Positions 4,061 to 5,821 of a stretch of DNA of 5,821 nucleotides are shown here, piece by piece. The stretch comes from an uncultured bacterium. Its GTDB lineage: Bacteria; Patescibacteriota; Minisyncoccia; Phycocordibacterales; UBA9973. Within the stretch, counting starts at the first letter, position 1, and each line of letters opens with the position of its first letter. The notes under the pieces were generated by a model. That model made no database searches, was not told the origin of the DNA, and saw nothing but the letters and a program-made list of their open reading frames with translations. The translations under genes and the position numbers were made by a program. The stretch covers positions 1 through 5,821 of the forward strand of contig CAIJLF010000035.1 in NCBI GenBank assembly GCA_903821415.1, read 5' to 3'.

Positions 4061-5821
4061 TTATTTTGCGTAAGCGCTAGCATCTTCAAGACGAATAGAA
4101 AGGAGCTTTGAAGCACCTTCTGCACTCATAGTAACTCCATAAAGCACTTGGGCACGAGACATAGTCTCACGATTGTGAGTCACTACTATAAGCTGAGAAT
4201 ACTTTGATAGATTCTCGAGCATGTTCCCATACTTTCTTGAATTCGCTTCATCTAGAGCTGCATCTGTCTCGTCTAGTACTAAAAATGGTGGTGGGTTAAC
4301 TTGGGATACAGCAAATAAAAGAGCTATAGAAGTAAGAGACCTCTCACCTCCTGAGAGCATATGTAAATCCTTGACCTTCTTCTGAGGCAAAGTCACATTT
4401 ATCTCTATACCTCTCTCAAACCCAAGGTCGCTACTCTCTTCTTCCTCTTCAGACTCATCGTCTTCTTCGGATACTTTCTCATCATTCTTCTTTGGCTTCT
4501 TATGCTCCATAGTTATAGAAAGAAAAGCCCCTCCTCCACCAAACATCAATGAGAAAAACTCTTGGAATTGTTTATTTATCTTTTCTACTCCTGTCTTAAA
4601 TTCTTTGTCTAGGGTTTCTTTTAATTCTTGAATTAATAAATGTAATGAATCTATACTTTTATTTAAATCATCTAATTCTCGAGCTAAGAAAACGTCTCTC
4701 TCCGCAGTGTCATCATATTCCTTCATTATATCGCTAGCATTGCCACTACCAGAATCTTCTAACTTTATCTTGATACGCTCTATCTTTCTTCTTATTTCTT
4801 CTTGAGTGCTTCTTATTATCTCACCTTCTACTTTCGTTTGAGCATATGAAATAACTTCTCTACCTATCAGAGCACCTCCCTCTGCTATCTCCATCTCGAA
4901 AGCGTTCTTAATAGAAGCTAACTTCTCCTCTTGAAAAGTCAAAGAGTGCATAGATGAAGTAATCTGATTCTTATCAGAAAGAAGCTGGTATAATATGCGT
5001 TCATTGTCTCTCAGTAAAGACTGAGACTCTCTCTCCTTATCCTTTAAATTATTTATATTTTCTATTATAGACTTTTCATCTTCCTTTATTTGATTAATCT
5101 GTGAAATTATATCTTCTCTCGTCTTTCCCATCTCTATATACTCAGAGTTCTCAGATAAAACAGGAAGATTCACTTGCTCTTTATTCTCACTATGCAAAAA
5201 TTCAACCAATTTAGTTTTTATATTCTTTAAAATTTCTTTTACTCCTTCTATGTCTTCATGTAAAATAGCATTGTCTATTTTACTCTCAAGTTCAGAAACG
5301 AGAGACTTCCATTCTGACTCTTTTATTATGTGTTCTTTGACTTCTGGTATTTTTGCAAATTGTCTTTCTATACCTTCTATAATACCTTCTATGCGACCCA
5401 AAGAACGAGCTATATCATCTCTCTTGTTCCTCAAAATATAAAGTTCTGCTTCCTTTTCTTTAATTAACTTATTGTTTTCACTTTCTATAAAATCTGCGTT
5501 TTTTATTTGTTCTAATTCTCCGATTTTATGGTCAATACCTAAGGCCTTTTTATCCAATTCTTCTCTTAGACTAATCAATCTTTCGCCCTCGCTAGTTATG
5601 TATGTATATTCAGAAGAAAAATAAGTTTTATATAAACCTTGAAGATCGTCACGCATCTCGCGAGCTTTTTCTACCTTTTCTACTTGTTTCTTTAAGAAAT
5701 TTAAATGTGGAGCTATCTCACGACGAAGAACCTGAACTTCTTTCATATTCAAAATTGTTTTGTCTAACTTCCTCTCAGACTCTTTGATCCTGAATTGATA
5801 TATCTTCAATCCTAAAGCATC
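4061..5821 (-). CDS. smc: SMC chromosome-organising ATPase, compact form (5' end missing)
   Basis: The frame is open to the right edge, so 586 C-terminal residues are visible (numbered from the first codon in the window). SMC dimers with ScpA/ScpB load on DNA and compact and separate chromosomes using ATP. DALGLKIYQF and ESERKLDKT (about 1-22) match the end of the N-terminal head lobe; Walker A lies outside. Charged heptad-like coiled coil follows (about 15-150 and 230-415). Then come FGGGG (427-431), LSGGE (489-493), Walker B LVLDETDAALDEAN (D517, E518) and the H-loop VVTHN (H549). Only ~455 residues separate the lobes, about half the usual span, and no globular hinge is recognisable. A Glu/Ser-rich insert (440-465) interrupts the C-lobe. 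Stop TAA lies 8 bp from the convergent deacetylase stop. The apparent TTG start at 5809 is internal. Confidence 0.93.
   Translation of the reverse strand, partial: DALGLKIYQFRIKESERKLDKTILNMKEVQVLRREIAPHLNFLKKQVEKVEKAREMRDDLQGLYKTYFSSEYTYITSEGERLISLREELDKKALGIDHKIGELEQIKNADFIESENNKLIKEKEAELYILRNKRDDIARSLGRIEGIIEGIERQFAKIPEVKEHIIKESEWKSLVSELESKIDNAILHEDIEGVKEILKNIKTKLVEFLHSENKEQVNLPVLSENSEYIEMGKTREDIISQINQIKEDEKSIIENINNLKDKERESQSLLRDNERILYQLLSDKNQITSSMHSLTFQEEKLASIKNAFEMEIAEGGALIGREVISYAQTKVEGEIIRSTQEEIRRKIERIKIKLEDSGSGNASDIMKEYDDTAERDVFLARELDDLNKSIDSLHLLIQELKETLDKEFKTGVEKINKQFQEFFSLMFGGGGAFLSITMEHKKPKKNDEKVSEEDDESEEEEESSDLGFERGIEINVTLPQKKVKDLHMLSGGERSLTSIALLFAVSQVNPPPFLVLDETDAALDEANSRKYGNMLENLSKYSQLIVVTHNRETMSRAQVLYGVTMSAEGASKLLSIRLEDASAYAK

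Noticed and set aside
4100..4119. Inverted repeat AAGG-A-GCTT / AAGC-A-CCTT as terminator for the deacetylase
   Set aside because: It has an A-A mismatch, a tiny loop and no T-run, and it lies in conserved smc coding sequence.
5250..5787. Two short plus-strand frames inside smc (5250-5441, 5602-5787)
   Set aside because: They are Ser/Leu-rich antisense readings of Glu/Lys-rich coiled coil, with no start signals.
5807..5809. TTG as the start codon of smc
   Set aside because: Four codons upstream in frame (DALG) continue the SMC head sequence to the window edge without a stop, so the gene is cut by the window.
1..5821. UGA-recoding genetic code (as in some CPR lineages)
   Set aside because: All complete genes read through with standard codons, end in TAA or TAG, and no in-frame TGA is needed to complete a domain.

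Overview
This is an AT-rich bacterial window that reads as ordinary chromosome. It is tightly packed, most starts lack a clear Shine-Dalgarno sequence, and the SMC protein is unusually compact. That combination suggests a reduced-genome lineage such as the Candidatus Patescibacteria/CPR (Parcubacteria-like). The taxon is inferred from style and was not tested. Stops are TAA (four genes) and TAG (khpA), and no in-frame TGA is needed, so nothing points to an altered code.

Layout from left to right. Positions 1-265 are non-coding: a possible leftward promoter, a 14-bp palindrome, a dense cluster of CTAG-centred repeats and a perfect 21-bp hairpin. Next come two minus-strand genes of the classic ribosomal-protein neighbourhood: khpA (KH-domain RNA-binding protein, 266-643) and rpsP (bS16, 769-1074). 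A strong intrinsic terminator lies between them, and khpA has promoter candidates of its own. A divergent promoter region of about 160 bp (1075-1236) separates rpsP from rnr.

On the plus strand, rnr (RNase R, 1237-3177) starts at a GTG placed exactly where transcription from an extended -10 box should begin. It is followed after 17 bp by a membrane-anchored NodB-type polysaccharide deacetylase (3195-4052). Only 8 bp after that gene ends, the minus-strand smc ends tail to tail. The smc gene runs off the right edge, and its first ~155 codons, including Walker A, are missing.

Functionally, three of the genes serve RNA and translation (KhpA, bS16, RNase R), one modifies the cell envelope and one organises the chromosome. 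I see no defence system, CRISPR array, transposon, tRNA or rRNA. The points most worth following up are the compact, apparently hinge-less SMC, the leaderless-looking rnr and khpA starts, and the CTAG repeat field around the large hairpin.
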